From the NCBI GenBank assembly GCA_029884455.1, contig JAOUHU010000017.1, forward strand, positions 1 to 50,955: a stretch of DNA of 50,955 nucleotides. Reading direction: 5' to 3'. How positions within the stretch are numbered: position 1 is the first letter of the stretch; each line of letters opens with the position of its first letter. This document shows, piece after piece, positions 27,401 through 33,845 of this stretch. This DNA is from Gammaproteobacteria bacterium. Its GTDB lineage: Bacteria; Pseudomonadota; Gammaproteobacteria; Steroidobacterales; Woeseiaceae. The translations under genes were made by a program, and so were the position numbers. A model generated the notes under the pieces. It saw only the letters and a list, made by a program, of their open reading frames with translations, was not told where the DNA came from and did not search any database.

Positions 27401-28227
27401 CGCAGGCCGGCATTCAAGAACCTCAGCAGGACCTCATTGCCGGTGTCGTCGCCGGCCGGAAGACTGTCGGCCGACGGTTGGCCATTTACCAGGAACAGCG
27501 CCGGGCTGTAATCCACACTGCATGGATAACCGAGCGCCATGTATGCGGGACTGGCCGGGTCAGCATAATCAACCAGGGACACGCATTCCGGCGTAGGTGC
27601 GGCGAGGGCCGCAGCGTTATCGACGCGTTGGTTTTGAATCGGGTCAATTTCGCTGAACAGCAGCAGCGTCTCTGCGTCAGGCATGACCCCCGGATAGGCT
27701 TCACCAACTGCAACATTTACAACAAGTGCGCCATACAACCCCATTGGTACTTCGAGCGAAGGGTAGCTGCCGCTCTGGTAAAGATAGGTGCCGGGGTTCA
27801 GGGTGTTCGCAAGCCACGTATAGGTTGCGTCGCCGCCAGGCTGGGCTTCATGCGTAAATGAGCCGACGCGACCTGTCGAGGGAACCGGGTCGCCGCCACC
27901 GGGCTGGCCCGGGATCATGATTGACACCGGCACATTCGGCAGGCTGTTCCTAAGATGAATATTCAGCGCATCCGCGACCAAGACGTTGATCTGCGGACCG
28001 GGCGCGTCCATCTCGGTAGCGAGCTCGCAGTTCGTGAAGCCCGTGCTGTCGCACATCGCGAAACCCCACATCTTTACGGGCAGGGTACCGCCGGCGCCGT
28101 CCGGGATTTGCTTGTCAAAACTCTTCGCTTCCAGGTAAACATCAGCGGCGGACGAGGTAACTGCAGTCAGCAGGACGCTCGCAAACAAGGCCGTTTTCAA
28201 AACAGCAGTCATCATTCTCGATCGCAT
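21457..28227 (-). CDS. Giant secreted cupredoxin/cadherin-like/beta-helix protein
   Basis: 2256 residues. A signal peptide (1-28) precedes two cupredoxin-like domains (about 30-350) similar to those of the two upstream proteins (TYLYQSGSYPSLEVPMGLYGALVV), but without His/Cys copper ligands. Then come cadherin/VCBS-like repeats with DxDxD segments (about 365-545), SdrD/prealbumin-like folds (about 640-1210), an IPT-like domain (about 1446-1562), a right-handed parallel beta-helix (about 1566-2010, SIQAAIDAADPGALILVESGTY then many GNxI turns), and an ASH/HYDIN-type C-terminus. GGAGGAG precedes the ATG. It probably forms an extracellular or surface scaffold for the oxidase pair encoded just upstream. 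No sorting signal (LPXTG, PEP-CTERM) is seen. Confidence 0.88.
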   Translation of the reverse strand: MRSRMMTAVLKTALFASVLLTAVTSSAADVYLEAKSFDKQIPDGAGGTLPVKMWGFAMCDSTGFTNCELATEMDAPGPQINVLVADALNIHLRNSLPNVPVSIMIPGQPGGGDPVPSTGRVGSFTHEAQPGGDATYTWLANTLNPGTYLYQSGSYPSLEVPMGLYGALVVNVAVGEAYPGVMPDAETLLLFSEIDPIQNQRVDNAAALAAPTPECVSLVDYADPASPAYMALGYPCSVDYSPALFLVNGQPSADSLPAGDDTGNEVLLRFLNAGLRSHSPSIVGAELALIAEDGNLYPLARQQNEAMLAAGKTIDALIATPAGDFTYSVFDRMPTFSNENLPNGGALGSLQVGAGAPPPPTLTPGAVDDFYTFNENSPLTGKNVLTNDIGLAGATAALSAAASCGTAIVNPDGTFSYTATGCSGLASFDYTATLGVDVYTATVTIDVSFLDDAPVARDDAYVNAIGATVTVAAPGILANDSDPDGDTLSVIIDGITPAGLVLDPLTGAFSYSGPSTSFSYFANDGTSSSDAATVEITVNPVAGIVLTVQDPDGTAVDEYRWVVQENRTYIIDPAAPPLPQDTLSTNFHKSSMPVVAQGSGADEFLEVALDPAKHYYVSILPSDAGSGAGHTLGGAEIRPGMDAVTVIVNEQPIPTAQISVLVFEDNLPTNGAPDPLEPRLGGWQITLEDAGGRYGISGGVMSQDAFGAPLKNSLLGLPSCPGAAPTGVILTCPDGTALIVDLPPGKFGVTAAAPASEVGQWTQTSTIEGSRVIDAWVKANEPPFFAEFGVASFHAFFGFVNPSHSVSPGGDNVITGRVTMQHPARPPIAALEDSNSYVGLSHTRAWVGLNSDAGSGANIAAVQADEDGYFTISNVPDGTHQLVVWDTYLDQIISFRTVILSDSEGADVGNIAVPTWFGRHEHTVFLDDGCAAAGGGGVANDAVRQDCEEPLPEQAVNLRWRDGTVFQSFPTDTTGFVPFDQIFPFGSWQVAEIDYTRFKATGVTITVDGGGDVTGGPYPGLVNPQVGSPRTETGAVLTAGFNSLAGMTSLFDWGKAPYAPGENGGISGIVFYGSTRGENDPRLTVGDPWEPGIASARVRLYHEVARPDGSTTLALVEEVETDSWDANPPTACPGENGAEFIAQSLAGDKTRCYDGVRNWEQVRPAVFDGGYAFNDIPAGKYVVEVVPPPGYELIKEEDVNVGFGDSFGFAPVAVVLPGGALLLAIPDAAMVAAALAPEPGLAQPPCVGTEREVGPYLSLFPSEMIEAPFAGALRPTCDRKEVILSDQGQAAADFHLFTSTPVAGQFQGLTTDDIAIETNPGSPSFGDKWGPAFMPISMRDFKGQEIYRTYSDAFGRYNGMLPSTFTANIPIPSGYSPAMHLVCLNDPMLANGGMDPFRNPNYGTFCYTLQYMPGTTTYLDTPLIPQSAFAAGFNSVDCACTDGTPKIASVRGSTGGSFGPLVAPGGSFVIRSVGQDVAVPNPAYEGPLAAPPYNQPTVTRDFDFGATNGTVTLDGIPLAIQGWNRNQITVTAPSTPMQGQLVVTRADNGKSSINAVTVTVGTETPIRVPAGGSIQAAIDAADPGALILVESGTYNELVVLWKPVRLQGSGSGTIINGLRLPSEKLDTWRQKVKGLIDSGEVDLLPGQPAGDFDLIGGGDNLIGGGLFGTELGAAITVLAKNDGSWNANEARIDGFTVTGADGGGGIFVNGYAHNLEVGNNHVTANMGNLSGGVRFGHPYLATTGSGPFDYNNNVRVHHNAITQNGARANLAVGGGVALNKGTNGYQVSDNYICGNFSIGDGAGVGQLGLSDGGTIARNQILFNQSFNTEVTRSGGGIMIAGEPSATGLTLGSGDIVVDANLIQGNQAGSGHGGGIRAQNVNGADTATSPWSLTIINNMIVNNLSGWSGAGISLQDTTNASIINNTVANNDSTATVGTLVAANSSSPQPAGISVERHSAALAAALGDPDGFSDPILLNNIVWHNRSFVYDATAGNAHLEPVLAASAVGECNPATTNYWDLGVLGEPVSGGLQLSPIDSILTNTAGYDGSNIDGDPDFLSEYCNGARTLGAPGPMQVAAEVIEGGNFIDVRFGPLTQSWPVGSSPWDYHIGELSAGLDNGNASAPGEDFDAETRPQGAGVDRGADEMYVPGTVTFTSATFGTLSGGTLAFGNITGNGTQPSTVTLTVAGNPVTFQSLTVTGSSQFSKGADTCSGQTVTNSTCTVTINLVYNGNGQKAGTLTVTDNGAGSPQTLALTGR

Positions 28228-28244
28228 TGCTCTTCTCCTCCGCC

Positions 28245-29600
28245 TTAGTCGTTGATCTCGACCCAGGGGGCTTCAACAATCAGCATGGTCATCATCCCGC
28301 CGGGGAAGACGTCGTTATTGACGAGCTCGCGCTCGGTATGGGAGTGCCACATATAGGCGAACCCGGCTTCCGGGTTCAGTCCGCCCTCTCCCGGCGGCAG
28401 GCTGCCCAGCGCACCGAGGTAGGGGCTGCCGCTGTAGAAGCCGCCAAACGCCAGCGAGCTAAGAGCCGGCAGCGTGACTGGAATAGCTTCGTTGTGATCC
28501 GCGCACCACTCGCCCTGGTTGTTGCCGATGCCGGCTGGCAGATTGTCGTCGTCGTAGCCATCACCGTTGCCATCGACGCAAGCGCTGCCATCGCCCGGCT
28601 GGTGCCCGTAGATATCCCAGCCAAGGTCCTTGCCGGTCCATTCGAAAATCGCGTCAGCCGTTGCGCCCGGAATCGACGGGATCGTGAACAGCAGCGGTCC
28701 CGCAAGGTTGCCGGAGGTATTCAGCAGCATGCGGCCATCGCGCGCCAGCAATCGCGCGTGATTACCGTGATGATGGAAGGGATGCATTTCGCGCCCGGCT
28801 CCGACAACTCGCATAAGGACACGTTCGCCCGGGTGCATCCGCGTCAGGGAACCGTATGGCTGGGTCGGCAGTACGCCGGTGCCTGAGGCGGCCATGGTGT
28901 CGGGGGCCGCGCGACCGTTCATCAGCCAGTACTCGGAATGATAGGCAGCGGCGGGCAGCATGATAGGGCCGGTGCCGCCAGCCTGCAGTTCTGCGGCCTG
29001 GTGAATATCGATGTCGATTTCGCTCAATACGTAGAGGTACTCGCGGTCGTAGCAGGACTCTGCAGGGATGTAGGCACAGCCGGCGGTCGCCGGCCGAACG
29101 ATCAGCGCGCCATAGAGCCCCATCTCGACCTGCAGGTCGGGCTCTGTGCCGCTGTGGTATTGGTAGGTTCCGGGCTCGGTGGCCATGAACGTATAGGTAA
29201 CCGTGCCGCCCGGCTCGGCCTCCTGTGTCAGGTCTCCGGCGACACCCGGGTCGCCAGCGTCGACACTGACAACGTGCCCGGGAAACACAATCGACACGTT
29301 ACCGGCCGCAGCCGGCAGGTTGTTCGTGAGTGTTACTTCAACAGGGTCACCCTGATTGACGATCAAGGTCGGGCCGGGCAGTTGCATCGTGCCGCTCGAC
29401 GTGTAGCCCCATGCATAGATAGAGCCGCCGTCGGCGACCGAGATGTAGCCTTCTTCTGCTGAGAGAGAAAAGGTCGGACCCGTCTCACCGACAATGCCTG
29501 CTCGCGCAGTGACCGAAACCATGCACATTGCAAGCGAGGCCACGACCAGGAGGAGTCGGACCCGGCCGGCACCGAAAGTGTTCTGCTTGAATCTGGTCAT
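28245..29600 (-). CDS. Multicopper-oxidase-like protein B (C-terminal His motifs)
   Basis: 451 residues: signal peptide, then two cupredoxin domains. The first (about 40-175) lacks copper ligands (YQYHSGTEPDLQVEMG). The second carries HPFHHHGNH and, near the C-terminus, WHSHTERE followed by GGMM. These are the two HxH motifs a multicopper oxidase C-terminal domain gives to the trinuclear cluster, but the type 1 copper Cys of the usual HCH is Ser and the downstream His is missing. An EF-hand-like insert DGNGDGYDDDN at about residue 335 may bind calcium. AGGAGA lies 7 nt before the ATG. It sits 10 nt after protein A, with which it may share an active site. Confidence 0.88.
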   Translation of the reverse strand: MTRFKQNTFGAGRVRLLLVVASLAMCMVSVTARAGIVGETGPTFSLSAEEGYISVADGGSIYAWGYTSSGTMQLPGPTLIVNQGDPVEVTLTNNLPAAAGNVSIVFPGHVVSVDAGDPGVAGDLTQEAEPGGTVTYTFMATEPGTYQYHSGTEPDLQVEMGLYGALIVRPATAGCAYIPAESCYDREYLYVLSEIDIDIHQAAELQAGGTGPIMLPAAAYHSEYWLMNGRAAPDTMAASGTGVLPTQPYGSLTRMHPGERVLMRVVGAGREMHPFHHHGNHARLLARDGRMLLNTSGNLAGPLLFTIPSIPGATADAIFEWTGKDLGWDIYGHQPGDGSACVDGNGDGYDDDNLPAGIGNNQGEWCADHNEAIPVTLPALSSLAFGGFYSGSPYLGALGSLPPGEGGLNPEAGFAYMWHSHTERELVNNDVFPGGMMTMLIVEAPWVEIND

Positions 29601-29610
29601 TGCCGGTCTC

Positions 29611-30837
29611 CTAGTTGATACGTATCTCGGTCATCATGCCGCCGAAGTTTTCGGTGTTGTTCGACAGCATGTCGAGGTTGGTTGAGTAGAGAAAAAAAGT
29701 TTTCCCGCCCAGGCCGGCGGTCTCGATGATGACGTCTGCTGACTGCCCGCCGCCGAGCGTCACCGAGTTGGTCTTGTAGTACATGGGGTTGCCGTCATCG
29801 TCGCGCAGCAGCCGCGCGTCGAGCGCAATCACCTCCATCGCCGGTCCGTTCGTGCCCAGCGTGTTGAACTGCGTGACGTTCAGATTGGAGATGCGCAGGA
29901 GTATGCGATCGCCCGCGGTCGCGGTGATCAGGCTCGAAACGGGCTGCGAGGGCTTGGGGATGCCGCCGAGCGGATCCGGCGTACTGATCACGGCCGTCTC
30001 TGTTGTGTCGGGGTAGCCGCGGCCATTCAGCAGGAAGTAGTTGTCGCGCATGCTGGCAAACGGCAGCGGCTGCACGCCGAAACTCGCGTCGTGAAACTCA
30101 GAGTCAAAAGAACCGATCTGGATCGGGTACTCAACGTCGTATTGCGTCGAGCCGTCACCGTCGTTGTAGGCGTAGGTATCCCCGTCGGCGTGACCCGGCG
30201 GGCACGGAATGGACGGATCGCTAGAGCAGCGATTCTGCCTCGGCCGTACATAGAGATTCCCGAGCATGCCCATCTGCATGTGCTCGGTCGCCTCGACGTG
30301 GCAATGGTACATGTAGGTGCCGGCGTCCTTGGCGTTGTAGTAATAGGTCAGTGTGGCTCCCATGTTGATGCTGATCGATGCATCCGGGACACCATCAAAA
30401 ATGGCAGCCGCCTGCGGAAAACCGTGCCAGTGCACCGTGTGCGGATCAAAAAGATCGGGCCGCATTGCCATGCCGACATTGGTCAGTGACAGGAAAAGTT
30501 CGTCGTCCTCATCGACGACAATGGTTGGTGCCGGAGCGTTTGCTGCCAGCATGCCGGTTTCCATTACGTAGCCAGGATATTCGGTGAGCGTTACGCCCGA
30601 ATCTGCCGGCAGTGGAATATCGGAGAAGCTGAAGATGTACAGCTCCTTGCCATCGGCCATGGTCACCATGCCATCACCGCCGGACAAGTGCTTGCACTTG
30701 ATCCCATCGCCGCTCGGGTGCAGCGTGGTTTCGGTCGGGCACTGCGTGTAGATACTGCTTTCCTGGGTATACGCAGGCAGCGCCACAAAGAGCATTGCCG
30801 CGGCCGCTGCGAATAGTCCCCTGCTAATAAGAATCAT
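29611..30837 (-). CDS. Multicopper-oxidase-like protein A (N-terminal His motifs, type 1 Cu)
   Basis: 408 residues. Signal peptide ending near PAYTQ, then two cupredoxin domains. The first holds TVHWHGF and YHCHVEATEHMQMGM, giving two HxH motifs and a full type 1 copper set (Cys, His, Met). The second domain has lost its ligands (LYSTNLDMLSNNTENFGGMM). So this protein carries the half of a multicopper oxidase that its neighbour lacks. ATG 30837 is chosen because AGGAGG lies 7 nt upstream; ATG 30864 and TTG 30885 are alternatives. First gene of the seven-gene operon, divergent from the LuxR-type regulator. Confidence 0.9.
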   Translation of the reverse strand: MILISRGLFAAAAAMLFVALPAYTQESSIYTQCPTETTLHPSGDGIKCKHLSGGDGMVTMADGKELYIFSFSDIPLPADSGVTLTEYPGYVMETGMLAANAPAPTIVVDEDDELFLSLTNVGMAMRPDLFDPHTVHWHGFPQAAAIFDGVPDASISINMGATLTYYYNAKDAGTYMYHCHVEATEHMQMGMLGNLYVRPRQNRCSSDPSIPCPPGHADGDTYAYNDGDGSTQYDVEYPIQIGSFDSEFHDASFGVQPLPFASMRDNYFLLNGRGYPDTTETAVISTPDPLGGIPKPSQPVSSLITATAGDRILLRISNLNVTQFNTLGTNGPAMEVIALDARLLRDDDGNPMYYKTNSVTLGGGQSADVIIETAGLGGKTFFLYSTNLDMLSNNTENFGGMMTEIRIN

Positions 30838-30918
30838 CGCATCCCTCCTGCTAAGCACGTTCATAGTGGCTCCCACATTCGACAACTGTGACTCGGATAT
30901 CTGGAATTGTTGTGCGTA

Positions 30919-30935
30919 GCAAAATAGCGTTTTGC
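30919..30935. promoter_or_regulatory. Perfect dyad GCAAAA-N5-TTTTGC
   Basis: A 17-bp perfect inverted repeat, 82 bp upstream of the chosen oxidase start and 104 bp from the regulator start. It is a candidate operator for a dimeric regulator such as the LuxR-type protein encoded next to it. The binding protein is not known. Confidence 0.45.
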
Positions 30936-30971
30936 GGCAAGAGCGAAAGTCGGTGTTCTGCGACAGCGCGG

Positions 30972-31009
30972 GTAGGAAATCCCTCTGTTAACGGGAGGGT
31001 TTTGCCTAC
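30972..31009. promoter_or_regulatory. Long imperfect palindrome centred on GTTAAC
   Basis: GTAGGAAATCCCTCTGTT (30972-30989) is nearly the reverse complement of the following half, which ends GGGTTTTGCCTAC (31009); arms differ by a small indel. It lies in the divergent region, 30 bp before the LuxR-type regulator. It could be an operator or, as RNA, a hairpin in the regulator leader. Confidence 0.5.
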
Positions 31010-31038
31010 TACCGGTCACACACCGCTCAGCCCAACCT

Positions 31039-31758
31039 ATGAGTGAATCCGATGTACAATTCCGCAGATCTGGACAGACTCGAGGCCCGACAATCTTGGC
31101 TGCTAGCGCGTTTCACAAAATCCTCATTGTCGACGACCACACCTTGATGAGGAACGGGCTTGAGGCGATGCTGGCGTCCGAGGCTGACTTCGAGGTTGTC
31201 GGTGTCGCGGCTGATGGCAAGTCGGCGATTCGCGTCGCGTCCGAATTGCAGCCTGATGTCGTACTCATGGATCTGACAATGCCTTTAACCAGCGGCATCG
31301 ACGCAATCGTGCAGATCAAGCGCAAGCACCCACAGATGAAGATCGTGGCACTGACCTATCACAAGGACGCCAAGTTCATCCATGCAACGTTGCAGGCCGG
31401 TGCCGATGCATACGTGCTCAAGGACGACAGCCGGACCGAGCTGCTTGCCGCGCTGAGAAATGTTCTGGGTGGCAAGAGCTACCTGAGCCCGAGTATCGCC
31501 GGAACGGTGGTCGCAGGATATGTATCAGGTTCCACCAAACCAACAGATTCCTCGTCCTGGGACATACTCACCAGCCGTGAACGGCAGGTCTTGAAGCTGA
31601 TTGCCGAGGGTAAGCGCACCAAGGAGATCGCGATCTACCTGTCACTAAGTCCAAAGACGGTCGAGAAACATCGCACCAGCATGATGAAGAAACTCGACTT
31701 GCACAACGTCTCGGAAGTAACTGTCTACGCTATCCAGAACAGCTTCATTCTCGAATAA
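31039..31758 (+). CDS. NarL/LuxR-family response regulator
   Basis: 239 residues. A receiver domain (about 28-145) has the acidic pair in LIVDDH, the phospho-acceptor Asp in DVVLMDLTMP and the lysine in YVLKDD. It is followed by a LuxR-type helix-turn-helix at the C-terminus (LTSRERQVLKLIAEGKRTKEIA, then SPKTVEKHR). It should be phosphorylated by the NarX-like kinase encoded convergently at 31745-32953 and likely controls the divergent multicopper-oxidase operon (inference from position). The last 14 bp overlap the kinase gene tail-to-tail. Confidence 0.93.
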   Translation: MSESDVQFRRSGQTRGPTILAASAFHKILIVDDHTLMRNGLEAMLASEADFEVVGVAADGKSAIRVASELQPDVVLMDLTMPLTSGIDAIVQIKRKHPQMKIVALTYHKDAKFIHATLQAGADAYVLKDDSRTELLAALRNVLGGKSYLSPSIAGTVVAGYVSGSTKPTDSSSWDILTSRERQVLKLIAEGKRTKEIAIYLSLSPKTVEKHRTSMMKKLDLHNVSEVTVYAIQNSFILE

Positions 31759-32953
31759 GATCGAGCTCGGAATCGTCCCACATCGCGCGAACGACGACGC
31801 CTTGGCCAGGCGCGGCCTGAATGCTGAAATCGCCGCCGGTTGCCTCCACGCGTTGCCGCATGTTGCGCATGCCGAGTCCGGTTTTTGCCGTGCGATCGCC
31901 TGCTTCTGCTGGCCCATCAAAGCCAACACCGTTGTCCGAGATTATCAATTCGACGCCCCCATCGACTGACTCGAGCGTTACGTCAACGCGGCTTGCCTGC
32001 GCATGCTTGACGACGTTGTGCAACGCCTCCTGCACGACCCGGTAGATCGCAATCTTGACCAATTCCGGCATCCTTGCTTCGTCAATATCATTCGCACAAT
32101 GTGCCTGCACCTTGCGCTTCTCGACCGTGCATTCGCGGCATAGCCACTCCAGCGCAACGCGGATTCCAAAGCCCGCCAATACCGACGGCGCAAGATTGTC
32201 CGTAATGCGGCGAATTTCTTCGATCAGGCTCTGGATATCTTCTACTATGTTGTTGAAGCGGCTCAGGTCCAGTTGCGGATGCTGTTGCGCCAGGTTTGCA
32301 ACCGTTGCCTCAATCTTGTATTTCATAACGCCAATGGATTGCGCGATACCGTCATGCAATTCGGAAGCGATACGTTTCCGTTCGCTCTCCTGGGCAAGGA
32401 CTAACTTCCGGGCTGTGGATCGATCTTTCTTGACGAACTCAGCCATCAGTCGATTGCCGGTGTCGCCGGTCTCGTCATACTCCTGACCATCGGAAACCGA
32501 TGCGTCAGTGTTTCTGGCAAGCAAAAGTTTCACAAGCGCCTGCTGACTTGCCAGCAGAGATGCATGCTCCTGACGGCACTTTGTAATATCTGTAACTGTC
32601 AAAGCCAGGTGCCGCCGCCGGCGCTCACGTGCCACTTTCTGCGGTACCGACATTTTTGAAAGATCCAGCCGTAACAGGCTGCCTGAGACGGTATCGTCGA
32701 CCTCCCATTCCACACTGTCCCGGCTGCCCAGGCTCAACCTCGCGTGGTGCCACGATTTCTCGAAGCTGCATTTTCCATCGCAGCCAGGGTGTAACTGGGC
32801 ATGCAGGCACTGGTCGCTTTGCGCGGTCAGTGATGCAAAACTTGCACCTGCAAGGCTTCGATTGACGTCCAGCACCCGCATGTCATCGTCGAGCAGGACG
32901 ACCACTTTCGGCGCCCACTTTGGGGCGGGGGCAACGGAATTTGTCGGGGTCAC
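31745..32953 (-). CDS. NarX-type (HisKA_3) sensor histidine kinase with Cys-containing PAS
   Basis: 402 residues, no membrane span, so cytoplasmic. The N-terminus (about 15-125) is PAS-like and carries His/Cys residues HAQLHPGCDGKCSF that could bind a metal or respond to redox state. The dimerisation box is RIASELHDGIAQ with the phospho-histidine, followed by a HATPase_c domain (VQEALHNVVKHA, DNGVGFD, GLGMRNMRQRVEATGG). Start is GTG 32953 without a clear ribosome-binding site; a Met 24 codons in is the next option. The partner is most likely the convergent LuxR-type regulator. Confidence 0.9.
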   Translation of the reverse strand: MTPTNSVAPAPKWAPKVVVLLDDDMRVLDVNRSLAGASFASLTAQSDQCLHAQLHPGCDGKCSFEKSWHHARLSLGSRDSVEWEVDDTVSGSLLRLDLSKMSVPQKVARERRRRHLALTVTDITKCRQEHASLLASQQALVKLLLARNTDASVSDGQEYDETGDTGNRLMAEFVKKDRSTARKLVLAQESERKRIASELHDGIAQSIGVMKYKIEATVANLAQQHPQLDLSRFNNIVEDIQSLIEEIRRITDNLAPSVLAGFGIRVALEWLCRECTVEKRKVQAHCANDIDEARMPELVKIAIYRVVQEALHNVVKHAQASRVDVTLESVDGGVELIISDNGVGFDGPAEAGDRTAKTGLGMRNMRQRVEATGGDFSIQAAPGQGVVVRAMWDDSELDLIRE

Positions 32954-33045
32954 AACTGCGATATTTTTATTATGAAATGAGTTTTCTACGACGCAACTAC
33001 AATAACATCGAAGATGCTTGGCCGACGAGCGTTATGTACAACCGC

Positions 33046-33447
33046 CTAATGTTTTTCTGTCAGTTGCGTCACAACGTTGACCAGCTCCTGGCGGTTAAAT
33101 GGCTTCGTCAACGTCACATTGGCCCCGACTACCGACGCCGACGCGAGGTACGCCTCAGTCTTGATGGCGCACGGTTGGTACCCCTGGGAGGCCACGTTGC
33201 CGCCGCCAGAGATGACAATTATCTTGGTGTTGGGAAATTCCATGCGAATGTCGTAAGCGGTCGCAACACCGTCGTTACCCGGCATGACGACGTCGGTAAT
33301 GACCAGGTCGGCGCCTTTTTCGCGCAACAAATCGAGCCCATCCTCACTATTGGCTGCGGCGTCCACTTCGAAGCCGGCGCGCACCAGAATTTCCTTGAGC
33401 ACGCATCGAATGTCTTCCTCGTCGTCGATTATGATTACTCTTGTCAT
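33046..33447 (-). CDS. Single-domain response regulator (receiver only)
   Basis: 133 residues made of a receiver domain alone: acidic pair in IIIDDEED, phospho-acceptor Asp in LVITDVVMPG, lysine in LTKPF. After the beta4 strand it has an insert of about 20 residues, ISGGGN then GYQPCAIKTEAYL, shared with the receiver at 36880-37281, so the two are paralogues. With no output domain it may relay phosphate or act by protein contact. It lies 92 nt upstream of the NarX-like kinase on the same strand. Confidence 0.9.
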   Translation of the reverse strand: MTRVIIIDDEEDIRCVLKEILVRAGFEVDAAANSEDGLDLLREKGADLVITDVVMPGNDGVATAYDIRMEFPNTKIIVISGGGNVASQGYQPCAIKTEAYLASASVVGANVTLTKPFNRQELVNVVTQLTEKH

Positions 33448-33845
33448 ATGTGATGCACATGCGTTTCCCGACCCTCAATGCTCATGGAAGCAACCGCATA
33501 CCAGTCGTGTGATGGCGCATGTGCGCCACTAATCTCGCGCCGGGCACCGCGCGGAGAAATGGGATATTTCACGCATTTGGATCGAGTAAACACCCTAACG
33601 TGATAGCACTACAGGCGAATTAAGAAGTCCGCATCATTCGACGCCCGTCAGATTCTTGTTTAGGAACGATTAATTTGTTACTACCGGCCAAGAAAGGATA
33701 TGTTTCATGCGATCGGCCAACGACCGGTCCGGATGTACACTAGCCTGGCTAGGCGATTGTCGCAGAGCCGCGCCTTCGACTGCATGAAACTTATCTCGGC
33801 CAGAGGTGCGTCACTTTTCCTGCAGACACTCCGGACCTGTCAACT
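33448..33845. other. 398-nt intergenic region with predicted structured leader
   Basis: Divergent promoter region between the receiver gene and the beta-barrel gene. It holds the sequence TACTACCGGCCA (33679-33690), nearly identical to TACTACCGGTCA at 31007-31018 before the LuxR-type regulator, and the folded element described at 33702-33790. No coding frame with support is seen. Confidence 0.6.
33702..33790 (+). ncRNA. Predicted three-way-junction leader RNA
   Basis: Closing stem GTTTCATGC (33702-33710) with GCATGAAAC (33782-33790), 9 perfect pairs. Inside are a hairpin GATCGG/CCGGTC (33711-33729, 7-nt loop) stacked directly on the closing stem, and a second arm GGCT-AG-GCGA-TTG-TCGC-AG-AGCC (33747-33769). 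A segment GGTCCGGA (33726-33733) is also exactly complementary to TCCGGACC (33830-33837), just ahead of the ATG at 33846, and that pairing would break the first hairpin. Riboswitch-like layout; no known class recognised. Confidence 0.4.

Noticed and set aside
30980..31002. Plain intrinsic terminator (GGGAGGGTTTT)
   Set aside because: The symmetry extends to GTAGG/CCTAC and lies just before a gene start in a divergent region, so an operator or leader hairpin is more likely.
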